Positions 14,071-19,836 of a DNA stretch of 19,836 nucleotides are shown in pieces. The DNA is from JAVBKA01 sp031546715 (GTDB lineage Bacteria > Bacillota > Clostridia > Oscillospirales > UBA929), in the NCBI GenBank assembly GCA_031546715.1, contig JAVBKA010000173.1, forward strand, positions 1-19,836. Direction: 5' to 3'. The number at the start of each line of letters is the position of its first letter. Position 1 is the stretch's first letter. The translations under genes and the position numbers were made by a program. Below the pieces are notes generated by a model. It had not been told where the DNA came from. It ran no database searches and saw nothing but the letters and a program-made list of their open reading frames with translations.

Positions 14071-14916
14071 TTGAACGACAACAATGGTAACTATGAGGAC
14101 ATCAAAAAGCTAAAGGATCTACTGGACGCTGGTGCGATTACCCAAGATGAATTTAATCAGCAAAAAGCAAAATTGTTGAACGAGACAGGAAATAACAGAT
14201 CACAATCTACTACGAATACTTACCAACCGATTCCCATTAAGCCCAAAAAGAAAAAAGGATGCCTGTTTGTAATACTCGGGGTGGTAATCATTGCGATTAT
14301 TATTGCAATGATCAGCTCTCAAAACAACAACAAAGGTGATGCGCCTTCAAACTCACCAGATTCCAGTTCATCACTTTCACAGTCACAATCCCAGTCACCA
14401 TCACCAAATTTAAAAGATGATAGTTTTAAAGATGGCACATATCTTGTCAATAAAGATATTAAGAGTGGGCTATACCGTTGCAAAATTACAGATACAACTC
14501 TTAAAATGGGATATGTCGAACGTGCAAGCGATGTCACAATGGGCATTGAAGATATTCTTGCCAACATCGTATTAACTGGTGATGGATATGTAACCATAAA
14601 AGATACTGATGTAGCAGTCAAATTTCAAGGTGTTAGCGTTTCCCCAGTTGATTTAGCTACTCTTGTACCTGATTTGAAAAAGGAGTTATCTGATGGTATG
14701 TATCTAGTTGGATATGACATTAAGCCTGGAACATATAAAGTTGAGATTACTGACACAGCTACTCAAATGGGTTATGTAGAGCGACTTAGTGATGCCTCTA
14801 TGGATTTCACTAATGTTATTGCAAATGATATATTTCAAGGTCAAGGTTATGTTAAAATACTTGACGGAGATTTTGCAATTAGAGTGCAGGGCGCAAAACT
14901 GACGCTTCAAGACTAA
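14071..14916 (+). CDS. SHOCT-domain membrane protein with duplicated extracytoplasmic domain (prophage cargo)
   Basis: 281 residues starting at TTG 14071, 8 nt after GGAGGG. A longer in-frame start at 14017 falls inside the promoter, so it cannot be used. Residues 8-36 (EDIKKLKDLLDAGAITQDEF) are a SHOCT motif. KPKKKKG precedes one transmembrane helix at about 63-83 (CLFVILGVVIIAIIIAMIS). A Ser/Pro/Gln linker (about 84-118) follows, then two copies of a 70-residue domain at 121-190 and 208-277 sharing DG-YLV---I--G-Y---ITD and MGYVER-SD. The charges suggest N-terminus inside and repeats outside. Similar repeats occur in cell-surface proteins of Firmicutes; no function is known to me. It is placed against the early operon direction with its own promoter and terminator, as prophage cargo ('moron') genes are. 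Confidence 0.8.
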   Translation: MNDNNGNYEDIKKLKDLLDAGAITQDEFNQQKAKLLNETGNNRSQSTTNTYQPIPIKPKKKKGCLFVILGVVIIAIIIAMISSQNNNKGDAPSNSPDSSSSLSQSQSQSPSPNLKDDSFKDGTYLVNKDIKSGLYRCKITDTTLKMGYVERASDVTMGIEDILANIVLTGDGYVTIKDTDVAVKFQGVSVSPVDLATLVPDLKKELSDGMYLVGYDIKPGTYKVEITDTATQMGYVERLSDASMDFTNVIANDIFQGQGYVKILDGDFAIRVQGAKLTLQD

Positions 14917-14934
14917 ACGCCTTTTTACAGCTTT

Positions 14935-14964
14935 AAAGCCGCTCGGTTGCCGCCGGGCGGTTTT
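14935..14964. terminator. Bidirectional intrinsic terminator between cargo gene and cro-like gene
   Basis: CCGCTCGG (14939-14946), loop TTGCCG, CCGGGCGG (14953-14960) with one G-T pair, then TTTTAG on the plus strand and GGCTTTAAAG on the minus strand. It serves two convergent genes. The plus-strand side is the stronger. Confidence 0.75.
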
Positions 14965-15166
14965 AGCTTACGTTTTCAATGCTAGTGCTAAACAGATATT
15001 CAAACTCCTTTTGGTAGTGCGCACAAAGAATCCAACATTGAATTGCTGTAAACTTTCCACTTTTCTTTTTGCTTTCATAAGACACTCGTGATATGCCAAG
15101 TAATTCCGCAACTGTTGAATTTGACTCTCTGTTTCTTTTCTGTTCTGCATCTAAATTCGGATACAT
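14963..15166 (-). CDS. Cro-like short HTH protein
   Basis: 67 residues from ATG 15166; an upstream TTG (15199) would place the start inside operator O1, so I prefer the ATG. The segment STVAELLGISRVSYESKKKSGKFTAIQCWILCAHY (about 17-51) is a compact HTH of the Cro/C1 type, and little else is left. It is divergent from the repressor gene across three operators and is expressed from a consensus promoter with one operator in its spacer. This is the position of Cro, which favours lytic growth. Product call from position and HTH; strength as repressor unknown. Confidence 0.72.
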   Translation of the reverse strand: MYPNLDAEQKRNRESNSTVAELLGISRVSYESKKKSGKFTAIQCWILCAHYQKEFEYLFSTSIENVS

Positions 15167-15192
15167 TTTTTCACCACACTTCCTAAAGTTAA

Positions 15193-15207
15193 TTAGCAAA
15201 TTGCTAA
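15193..15207. promoter_or_regulatory. Operator O1 of the lysogeny switch
   Basis: Perfect palindrome TTAGCAA-A-TTGCTAA, identical to the one at 15264. It covers the expected early transcribed region of the cro-like gene (start near 15210, minus strand), where bound repressor would block it. Confidence 0.75.
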
Positions 15208-15216
15208 GTTGTGTCT

Positions 15217-15245
15217 AGTATAGTAGCATTATGCTAGTTTGTCAA
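15217..15245 (-). promoter_or_regulatory. Promoter of the cro-like gene with operator O2 in the spacer
   Basis: On the minus strand, TTGACA (15245-15240), 17 bp, TATACT (15222-15217). The spacer contains the palindrome TAGCAT-T-ATGCTA (15224-15236), a variant of O1/O3. Repressor bound there would directly exclude RNA polymerase. Confidence 0.8.
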
Positions 15246-15263
15246 TAGGGTAAAACAGAAAAA

Positions 15264-15278
15264 TTAGCAAATTGCTAA
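15264..15278. promoter_or_regulatory. Operator O3 of the lysogeny switch
   Basis: TTAGCAA-A-TTGCTAA, identical to O1, 8 bp upstream of the repressor's -35 box and about 20 bp upstream of the cro-like -35. It could repress or stimulate the repressor promoter. Confidence 0.72.
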
Positions 15279-15286
15279 ATTTTCTG

Positions 15287-15315
15287 TTGACAAAAGCAGT
15301 TCTTAAAGTTATTAT
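15287..15315 (+). promoter_or_regulatory. Promoter of the repressor gene
   Basis: TTGACA (15287-15292), 17-bp spacer, TATTAT (15310-15315). The expected start, near 15322, lies only about 12 nt before the ATG, with the GAGG ribosome site at 15322-15325. So the mRNA would have a very short leader, as is known for several phage repressors. Confidence 0.75.
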
Positions 15316-15333
15316 TCATGTGAGGTGTCATTA

Positions 15334-15798
15334 ATGGAAAAGCTCACTTTTGGGCAAAGGCTAATCTACTATAGAAAACAGGCAAATTTACTTCAAAAGG
15401 AACTTGCTGAAAGAGCAGGTTTAACGCCGACCGCTCTAAATTACTATGAAAAAGATAAACGTGAGCCAGATGTTGCAAAAATAAAAGCTCTTAGCGAGGC
15501 TCTTGGAATATCAGGTAGCGAACTTTTAGGCATTTCTAATGTCGCAAAAATTTGTTCTGACCAACTAGAAGATAAAAACAATCTTAACTTAACAACCCAT
15601 GAAGTAGACCTCGTTGAATCCTATCGAGCAAATCCCGAGCTGCAGCCTGCAGTTGATAAGCTGCTCAATATTGAGCAAAAATCCGAGCTTGTATTCAGAG
15701 CTGCTAACAGTACCGATAAAAGACCTCCTCGAATGGTTGAAATGTCGGCTGAAAGACTTAAAAGACTTGATGAAGCTGAGGAAGCTACAGAAATTTAA
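15334..15798 (+). CDS. Phage C1/ImmR-like repressor (XRE family)
   Basis: 154 residues from ATG 15334, 8 nt after GAGG (a GTG at 15325 would overlap that site). An XRE HTH spans about 5-62 (FGQRLIYYRKQANLLQKELAERAGLTPTALNYYEKDKREP). The C-terminal part (LTTHEVDLVESYRANPELQPAVDKLL...) is a helical domain common in ImmR/C1-like repressors. It has no LexA-type self-cleavage domain. Instead the next gene encodes an ImmA-type protease, so induction is probably by repressor cleavage as in ICEBs1. It most likely binds the three operators upstream and keeps the prophage dormant. Confidence 0.85.
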   Translation: MEKLTFGQRLIYYRKQANLLQKELAERAGLTPTALNYYEKDKREPDVAKIKALSEALGISGSELLGISNVAKICSDQLEDKNNLNLTTHEVDLVESYRANPELQPAVDKLLNIEQKSELVFRAANSTDKRPPRMVEMSAERLKRLDEAEEATEI

Positions 15799-15816
15799 GT
15801 CGGCACATAAAAAAAT

Positions 15817-15843
15817 CCCGTTAAGTAAACAATACTTGACGGG
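15817..15843. promoter_or_regulatory. Hairpin overlapping the immA ribosome site
   Basis: CCCGTTAAGTA (15817-15827), loop AACAA, TACTTGACGGG (15833-15843): 11 pairs with one G-T. The 3' arm covers the GGG of the GGGTG that serves immA. On the minus strand the stem is followed by ATTTTTTT, so it would also stop antisense transcription. Confidence 0.5.
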
Positions 15844-15851
15844 TGATAAAA

Positions 15852-16433
15852 TTGTTAGCTTATGGGAAATACAAAAATGTTAGAGACGCTGTTTGGAAAT
15901 GCTTGATAGATTACAATATTACGTCATTGCCGGTTGACCTTTTGAAAATTGCAAGAGAATCCGGAATTAAAGTAATAAAGAATAGTGCTGTTCATGAACT
16001 CCGCCCATGCGAAAGCGGCGCATGCATTTTAATAAATGACCGTTGGATTATTATTTATGACGATGAATGTAATGTCGGACGTAGACGAGATATCATTGCA
16101 CATGAGTTGGCGCATATATTTTTGGGACATGCTATTGTTGAAAGTTCTCGTGGACTTTGTATAGCAACAGACGACCCAAAGGCAGAGGACGCAGCAGAAA
16201 TGTTTTCATCACGTATATCGTCGCCAGCATGCGTACTTTGGGCGTTGGATATCCGCTCAGCTCAAGCCATTGCGGAAACTTGTGTCACGGATATGAAAAT
16301 TGCTAAGGATCGTGCTGATAGAATGAGAGTTCTTTACAAACGGCAAAAGTTCCTTACAAGTCCGCTTGAACGACAAGTCTATGAGCAGTTCAAAGATTAT
16401 ATTGAGTATATGAAAAATAAACCCTCTGTTTGA
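15852..16433 (+). CDS. ImmA/IrrE-family metallopeptidase (anti-repressor protease)
   Basis: 193 residues from TTG 15852, with GGGTG 6 nt upstream; a GTG at 15843 is possible but lacks a ribosome site. The zinc-binding motif HELAH is at 84-88 (RRRDIIAHELAHIFLGHA), with a likely third ligand in EDAAEMFSSRISSPACVLW (about 112-130), exactly the family layout. Typical members are 120-200 residues long. In ICEBs1 and several prophages, ImmA cleaves the neighbouring repressor when the host is damaged or the element is triggered. Directly downstream of the repressor and in the same operon, it fits that role. What activates it here is not visible. Confidence 0.9.
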   Translation: MLAYGKYKNVRDAVWKCLIDYNITSLPVDLLKIARESGIKVIKNSAVHELRPCESGACILINDRWIIIYDDECNVGRRRDIIAHELAHIFLGHAIVESSRGLCIATDDPKAEDAAEMFSSRISSPACVLWALDIRSAQAIAETCVTDMKIAKDRADRMRVLYKRQKFLTSPLERQVYEQFKDYIEYMKNKPSV

Positions 16434-16442
16434 AGAGGGTTT
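16419..16442 (+). terminator. Terminator-like hairpin at the end of immA
   Basis: AAACCCTCT, loop GTTTGA (containing the immA stop), AGAGGGTTT: nine perfect pairs, ending in only three T. It is probably a weak terminator separating the immunity operon from int. Confidence 0.5.
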
Positions 16443-16454
16443 ACATAGAGCAGC

Positions 16455-16471
16455 GTGTCCAATTTGGACAC
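16455..16471. promoter_or_regulatory. 17-bp palindrome, candidate parS/ParB site 4
   Basis: Perfect GTGTCCAA-T-TTGGACAC in the gap between immA and int, 59 bp before the int start codon. Besides partition, bound ParB here could affect int transcription. Confidence 0.6.
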
Positions 16472-16529
16472 TAGCTTTCATAGCCACTCCTGCATATAGC
16501 AACAGTCTCATCTTAAGGAGGAACAGACA

Positions 16530-17612
16530 ATGCCAAAAGATGGTCGCCGTTATAATGGCGATGGAACATACTCTTTGCGCCCTGATGGGAGGTTCATGTT
16601 TCGTGTAACAACTGAAATAGGGATTCGAAAGACATTTTACGGAAAAACTAAAAGTGAATGTAAACGGAAATATGATGAATTTTTAGCAGGGAATACTGAT
16701 GCACTTACAAAAGTAAAGGTTTTCTCGGAATGGTCTTTACAATGGCTTGAGATTTACGCAAAAAATAACGTTGGGTACGGCACGTACTCTGAGTATAAAA
16801 TCATAATTGAAAAAAATTTGAATCCCGTACTTGGTAAACTGAAACTCAGCGCAATAAAACCCGCTCATTTGCAGAACGTTATTAATACGAATTCGGAATA
16901 CTCTCCTTCGAGGTTAAAGAAAATTAAATTTTTACTTTCTGCGATTATGAGCCGAGCTGTCGAGAACAGCTATTGCTCAAAGGATATTAGTCAGAATATT
17001 AAGCTACCAACATTTGAAAAAAAGGAAATTGAAGTTTTCTCGGCTCAGCATGTAAAGACTTTACTCGAATTTGCACCTAAACATCAGTTTGGACTTGCTG
17101 TTATGATGTTGTTATTTACAGGTATGCGGCGAGGAGAAATTCTTGCGCTTCAGTGGAACAACATTGACATAGAAAATGGATTGATTCATGTGTGCCAAGT
17201 AGTTTCAAAGAATGAAGATGGTTGGTGTCTAAATCCGTTTACAAAGAACAAAAAGACACGCTATGTACCTATTGGAGCTGAACTAAAAGCGGCGTTCGAG
17301 GCAACGAAGAAAGAAAATTTGTTCATGTTTTCTTCGACACGCTGGGGCTTTATGTCGCCGGACATGTTTGAACTTCGGTACAAACAGTTTTTCGAGGATA
17401 TGAATAGGGGATTGGAGTCAGAAAAGCAGGTGCCGATTATGTCACCTCATAAATGCAGACATACCTTTGCATCATACTTGCTTAAGGGCGGTGTTGATTT
17501 GAAGATTATTCAAGAACTTTTAGGGCATTCTGAAATATCAACTACTGCGAATGTGTATACCCATGTTGACACTCAGGGGCTTAAAGACAATATTACAAAA
17601 TTGAATTATTAG
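16530..17612 (+). CDS. int: Tyrosine-type phage integrase
   Basis: 360 residues, typical length. ATG 16530 follows AAGGAGG by 8 nt. Residues 1-60 form an AP2-like arm-binding region (YSLRPDGRFMFRVTTEIGIRKTFYGKTKSECKRKYDEF). About 65-155 is the core-binding SAM-like domain. The catalytic domain has Arg200 (TGMRRGE), the Lys in TKNKKTRYVPI (about 239-242), His307 and Arg310 (SPHKCRHTF), His333 (LGHSEISTT) and the nucleophile Tyr343 (NVYTHVD). All catalytic residues are present, so it is probably active. It recombines attP with the tRNA-Leu site whose 3' part lies at 19516-19575, separated from it by one cargo gene. Confidence 0.95.
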   Translation: MPKDGRRYNGDGTYSLRPDGRFMFRVTTEIGIRKTFYGKTKSECKRKYDEFLAGNTDALTKVKVFSEWSLQWLEIYAKNNVGYGTYSEYKIIIEKNLNPVLGKLKLSAIKPAHLQNVINTNSEYSPSRLKKIKFLLSAIMSRAVENSYCSKDISQNIKLPTFEKKEIEVFSAQHVKTLLEFAPKHQFGLAVMMLLFTGMRRGEILALQWNNIDIENGLIHVCQVVSKNEDGWCLNPFTKNKKTRYVPIGAELKAAFEATKKENLFMFSSTRWGFMSPDMFELRYKQFFEDMNRGLESEKQVPIMSPHKCRHTFASYLLKGGVDLKIIQELLGHSEISTTANVYTHVDTQGLKDNITKLNY

Positions 17613-17627
17613 GGAGCGTTGCAGGTG

Positions 17628-19442
17628 ATGGGTGAAACGAAAGAGGACTATTTTAATGATTTAATTAGAGCAGAATTTAAGATTTTAAAAGTCACCTCAC
17701 TTGTTGATTTTTTAAATGCGATAATTGCAATCAATCAACTATATCCAAAAGTCTTTTATCGTGGGCAAGCTGACAAGGAATGGGAAATAGAGTCATCTGC
17801 GTATCGAAGACTAAATAAGCCCACGCAGAAACAGTTGAAAGAGTACCACGCTAGGCTCATTATGGATGTAAAACACTTGAATGATGGGGAGGTGTTTGAA
17901 GGTTTAAGAACGCTAGCGCATTTGCAGCATAATGGCGCGAAAACTATTCTTCTTGACTATTCCATGAACCCATTAGTTAGCCTTTGGATGTCATGCATTG
18001 AGAAAAACGATGTCGATGGAGCTGTATACTGTTTTAATGACCGCAAATCTATCAGTTATATACCCGAACAAGATGTCCAAAGTGAAGTCGATAGTATTTT
18101 TAGTAAAACAGAAATTAGCGTGTTTGACCCTCCTCAAATTAATAGAAGAATTACAAGTCAACAGAGCGTTTTTCTTATCAGCCCCATTGGTAAAATTGAG
18201 AAAGACAAGCATATTTCTATAATTATTCCTAGAGATAGCAAAAAACAGATTATCGAAGATCTTGCATTGTTTGGAATTAGCAAAAAGACGGTTTTTCCGG
18301 ATTTCTTTGGGTTTATTGAATGGTTTGATTTTGACAGTGAGTCAACAACAGGGAAAATTAATTTTCTTATTGATGAAGCCGCAAAGAATATGTTGATTTA
18401 TAAATATGATAAAGCATTAGGTTTATTAAAACAGGCCTTAGCATTGTGCGAAGAAGAACAAAATTCCTTGACTGCACTTGTATATAATGGTTTGGGCGAA
18501 CTATTCAGAAAACAATGTGATTACGAAAATGCGCTAGATTCATTCAACAATGTGCTAAGAATTCATGAAAATGTTTTAGGGGAAAATCATCCCGATATCG
18601 CTATTATATGTAACTCGATTGCAAATATTTATGAAAGTCAAGTAAATTCGGAAAAGGCACTTGAATTTTATTATAGAGCATTAGCAATTCAAAAGGAGGC
18701 AATAGGCGAAGCACATCCGTCAAATGCAAAAACATATACTGGAATAGCAAGTGTCTTTCGCAAAAAAGGAAATACTGCAAATGCGCTTAAATTCTATAAG
18801 TTAGCATTGGCAACCCAGAAAGAGATTCTTGGTAAAGATCATCTAGATTTGGTTTCTTCGTACAACGATCTAGCATATGTATACAGCTGGGTGGGGAATA
18901 ATGAAAAAGCACTTACATGCTATAAATTAGCATTAACAATCCGGGAAAAGGTTCTCGGTGAATATCATTTGGATTTAGCTTCTTCATATAACGACCTAGC
19001 TGACGTATACATAGCTGACCAGAATTATGATAAAGCGTTTGAATTTTATAATAAAGTATTAGTAATCCAGGAAAAGGTTCTTGGAAATGAACATCCTGAT
19101 ACAGGAAAGACCTATAGTAATATTGGAAGAATATATAATAGACAGAGCAATTATTGCAAGGCGGTTGAGTTTTACAATAAAGTCGTAGTTGCTCAGGAAA
19201 AAATATCTGGAATTAATCCAAACATTGGAATTATTTATGATGAACTCGCTTTTGCCTGTAAAGCGCAAGGAGATAGCGACCAGGCACTTGAAGCTTATGT
19301 AAAAAGCTACAAAAACAAGGTATTCATTTTTGGGTATTCGCATTCTAAAGTTGTTAATGTACTTAGCGACTTGCGTGCTTATTATTTGTCAATTAAAAAA
19401 GATGAAACTTTTGATACCTGGTTTTCACGACGGATATCATGA
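17628..19442 (+). CDS. FRG-domain protein with tandem TPR repeats (candidate defence/cargo gene)
   Basis: 604 residues. AGGGAG overlaps the int stop codon and is 8 nt from a GTG (17625) and 11 nt from the ATG (17628), so the start is uncertain by one codon and the gene is coupled to int. Residues about 22-235 form an FRG domain: KVFYRGQADKEWEIESSAYR (41-60), LAHLQHNGAKTILLDYSMNPL (96-116) and RITSQQSVFLI (174-184) are its three hallmark blocks. From about 255 to 590 there are seven or so TPR units of about 42 residues, with the kinesin-light-chain pattern 'Y--LA-VY...G-Y-KAL-FY-KAL-I-EKVLG--HPD'. TPRs bind other proteins. The FRG domain's activity is not established. Its spot between int and the attachment site is where temperate phages carry host-benefit genes. 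It could equally be a toxin-like or regulatory protein. Confidence 0.85.
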   Translation: MGETKEDYFNDLIRAEFKILKVTSLVDFLNAIIAINQLYPKVFYRGQADKEWEIESSAYRRLNKPTQKQLKEYHARLIMDVKHLNDGEVFEGLRTLAHLQHNGAKTILLDYSMNPLVSLWMSCIEKNDVDGAVYCFNDRKSISYIPEQDVQSEVDSIFSKTEISVFDPPQINRRITSQQSVFLISPIGKIEKDKHISIIIPRDSKKQIIEDLALFGISKKTVFPDFFGFIEWFDFDSESTTGKINFLIDEAAKNMLIYKYDKALGLLKQALALCEEEQNSLTALVYNGLGELFRKQCDYENALDSFNNVLRIHENVLGENHPDIAIICNSIANIYESQVNSEKALEFYYRALAIQKEAIGEAHPSNAKTYTGIASVFRKKGNTANALKFYKLALATQKEILGKDHLDLVSSYNDLAYVYSWVGNNEKALTCYKLALTIREKVLGEYHLDLASSYNDLADVYIADQNYDKAFEFYNKVLVIQEKVLGNEHPDTGKTYSNIGRIYNRQSNYCKAVEFYNKVVVAQEKISGINPNIGIIYDELAFACKAQGDSDQALEAYVKSYKNKVFIFGYSHSKVVNVLSDLRAYYLSIKKDETFDTWFSRRIS

Positions 19443-19448
19443 TTTGCA

Positions 19449-19470
19449 AATTGGTGTACAATTGGTGTAC
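19449..19470. repeat. Tandem 11-bp repeat near the attachment site (possible integrase arm sites)
   Basis: AATTGGTGTAC twice in direct tandem (19449-19459 and 19460-19470), just inside the attachment core. Tyrosine integrases with an AP2-like N-terminus bind short direct repeats flanking the core, so these are plausible arm-type sites. Not proven. Confidence 0.5.
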
Positions 19471-19515
19471 AAATGATAATAATAACCACACTGCAATGGG
19501 TATATCGGTTAATCA

Positions 19516-19575
19516 TTAGATTCAGGTTCTAGTGCTCGCAAGGGCGTGGGGGTTCGAGTCCCCCCTCGTGCACCA
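19516..19575 (+). other. Prophage right attachment site: 3' part of tRNA-Leu (CAG)
   Basis: From the anticodon stem onward the sequence reads as a tRNA: anticodon loop TTCAGGT (19521-19527, anticodon CAG at 19523-19525), stem TTAGA/TCTAG, a long variable arm (TGCTCGCAAGGGCGT), T-arm GGGGG-TTCGAGT-CCCCC, acceptor strand CTCGTGC, discriminator A and CCA (19573-19575). The long variable arm and CAG identify leucine. The matching 5' half (it should begin GCACGAG) is absent upstream, so this is the fragment left by integration, not a working tRNA. The intact gene should lie at the other end of the element. Confidence 0.85.
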
Positions 19576-19579
19576 ACGC

Positions 19580-19622
19580 AAAACCGCTGCAACCGCAAGG
19601 TTGTAGCGGTTTTGTTGTTTTT
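19580..19622 (+). terminator. Native terminator of the tRNA-Leu gene
   Basis: AAAACCGCTGCAACC, loop GCAA, GGTTGTAGCGGTTTT: 15 pairs with one G-T, followed by a T-rich tract. It starts four bases after the CCA. Its presence behind the fragment shows that this is the original chromosomal 3' side. Confidence 0.85.
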
Positions 19623-19626
19623 GTAT

Positions 19627-19673
19627 GGTCAAAGTATTTCAGCAAAAAGTGAGTGCAGAAGCGGTCAAAGTAT
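19627..19673. repeat. Pair of GGTCAAAGTAT direct repeats
   Basis: 11-bp copies at 19627-19637 and 19663-19673, 36 bp apart, in host DNA between the tRNA terminator and the transposase start. Meaning unknown; the rest of 19623-19774 holds no gene I can support. Confidence 0.35.
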
Positions 19674-19774
19674 GATTATAATTATAGTCAAAACTATAGG
19701 GCATCTCTAAAAACCCAAGCAAATCTCAGTAAAATCTGATATAATAGTCATAACAAGAAACGAGGGTGAAGCAA

Positions 19775-19836
19775 ATGAATCAAATCGGATTTTTTGACGA
19801 AGATAAGCGGCTAAGACGCTTGAGCGAGATTGGGGA
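19775..19836 (+). CDS. IS5-like transposase, N-terminus only
   Basis: ATG 19775 with CGAGGGTGAA upstream and a TATAAT at 19740-19745. Only 20 residues are visible (MNQIGFFDEDKRLRRLSEIG); the gene runs off the window. The 'MNQ-GFFD--(N/K)RL--LS--G' opening is characteristic of IS5-family transposases in Firmicutes. The call rests on this short stretch. It lies outside the prophage, in host DNA. Confidence 0.55.
   Translation, partial: MNQIGFFDEDKRLRRLSEIG

Noticed and set aside
19490..19575. A complete functional tRNA-Leu gene
   Set aside because: No GCACGAG acceptor strand or D-arm precedes the anticodon stem, so only the 3' part is present.

Overview
The window is most of a temperate tailed-phage (siphovirus-like) prophage, from its integrase end to part-way into its head genes, followed by a short stretch of host DNA. 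Strong AGGAGG ribosome binding sites, consensus sigma-A promoters, frequent TTG/GTG starts, a P27-type terminase and a repressor/ImmA pair point to a Firmicutes host, most likely of class Clostridia. Genus cannot be told from the sequence alone. The right boundary is an attachment site: the 3' part of a type II tRNA-Leu gene (anticodon CAG) at about 19516-19575, with the tRNA's own terminator behind it. The intact tRNA and the other attachment site should lie beyond position 1, past the capsid and tail genes.

Layout, left to right. Positions 1-6217 (minus strand) are the packaging and head-assembly module: ClpP-like prohead protease (cut by the window edge), portal, a small two-helix membrane protein, large terminase, a second P27-like small terminase, a ParB-domain/DNA methyltransferase fusion and a P27 small terminase. 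A structured, gene-free 208-bp stretch (6218-6425, cos candidate) separates these from an HNH nuclease (6426-6788) and a zinc-ribbon protein. Positions 7133-13921 (minus strand) are the early/replication module: an HUH (rolling-circle type) replication protein, an unknown protein, ParB, ParA, a DnaB-family helicase, an HTH-type replication initiator, and small HTH/regulatory genes. A plus-strand cargo gene for a SHOCT/transmembrane protein (14071-14916) has its own promoter. Positions 14963-16433 are the lysogeny switch: a Cro-like protein and a repressor expressed divergently from a region with three matching operators, then an ImmA-type metallopeptidase. The tyrosine integrase (16530-17612) and a FRG-TPR cargo gene (17628-19442) complete the element before the attachment site. 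After it come a terminator and the start of an IS5-like transposase.

Three non-coding signals stand out. (1) A 17-bp palindrome, GTGTCCAA-N-TTGGACAC, occurs four times (2163, 8422, 9746, 16455), once inside parB and once just downstream of it. It is a good candidate for the centromere (parS) of the ParAB pair. (2) In front of the replication initiator there is a plus-strand promoter plus intrinsic terminator that would make a roughly 65-nt antisense RNA, lying across a 43-codon leader ORF whose stop overlaps the initiator start. This is the logic of plasmid copy-number control. (3) Inside the initiator gene, three copies of a 17-bp repeat next to a 22-bp pure A/T tract resemble a lambda-O-type origin. 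Together with ParAB and the HUH protein they suggest that the element can be maintained as a plasmid as well as integrated. This is inference, but each part can be tested.
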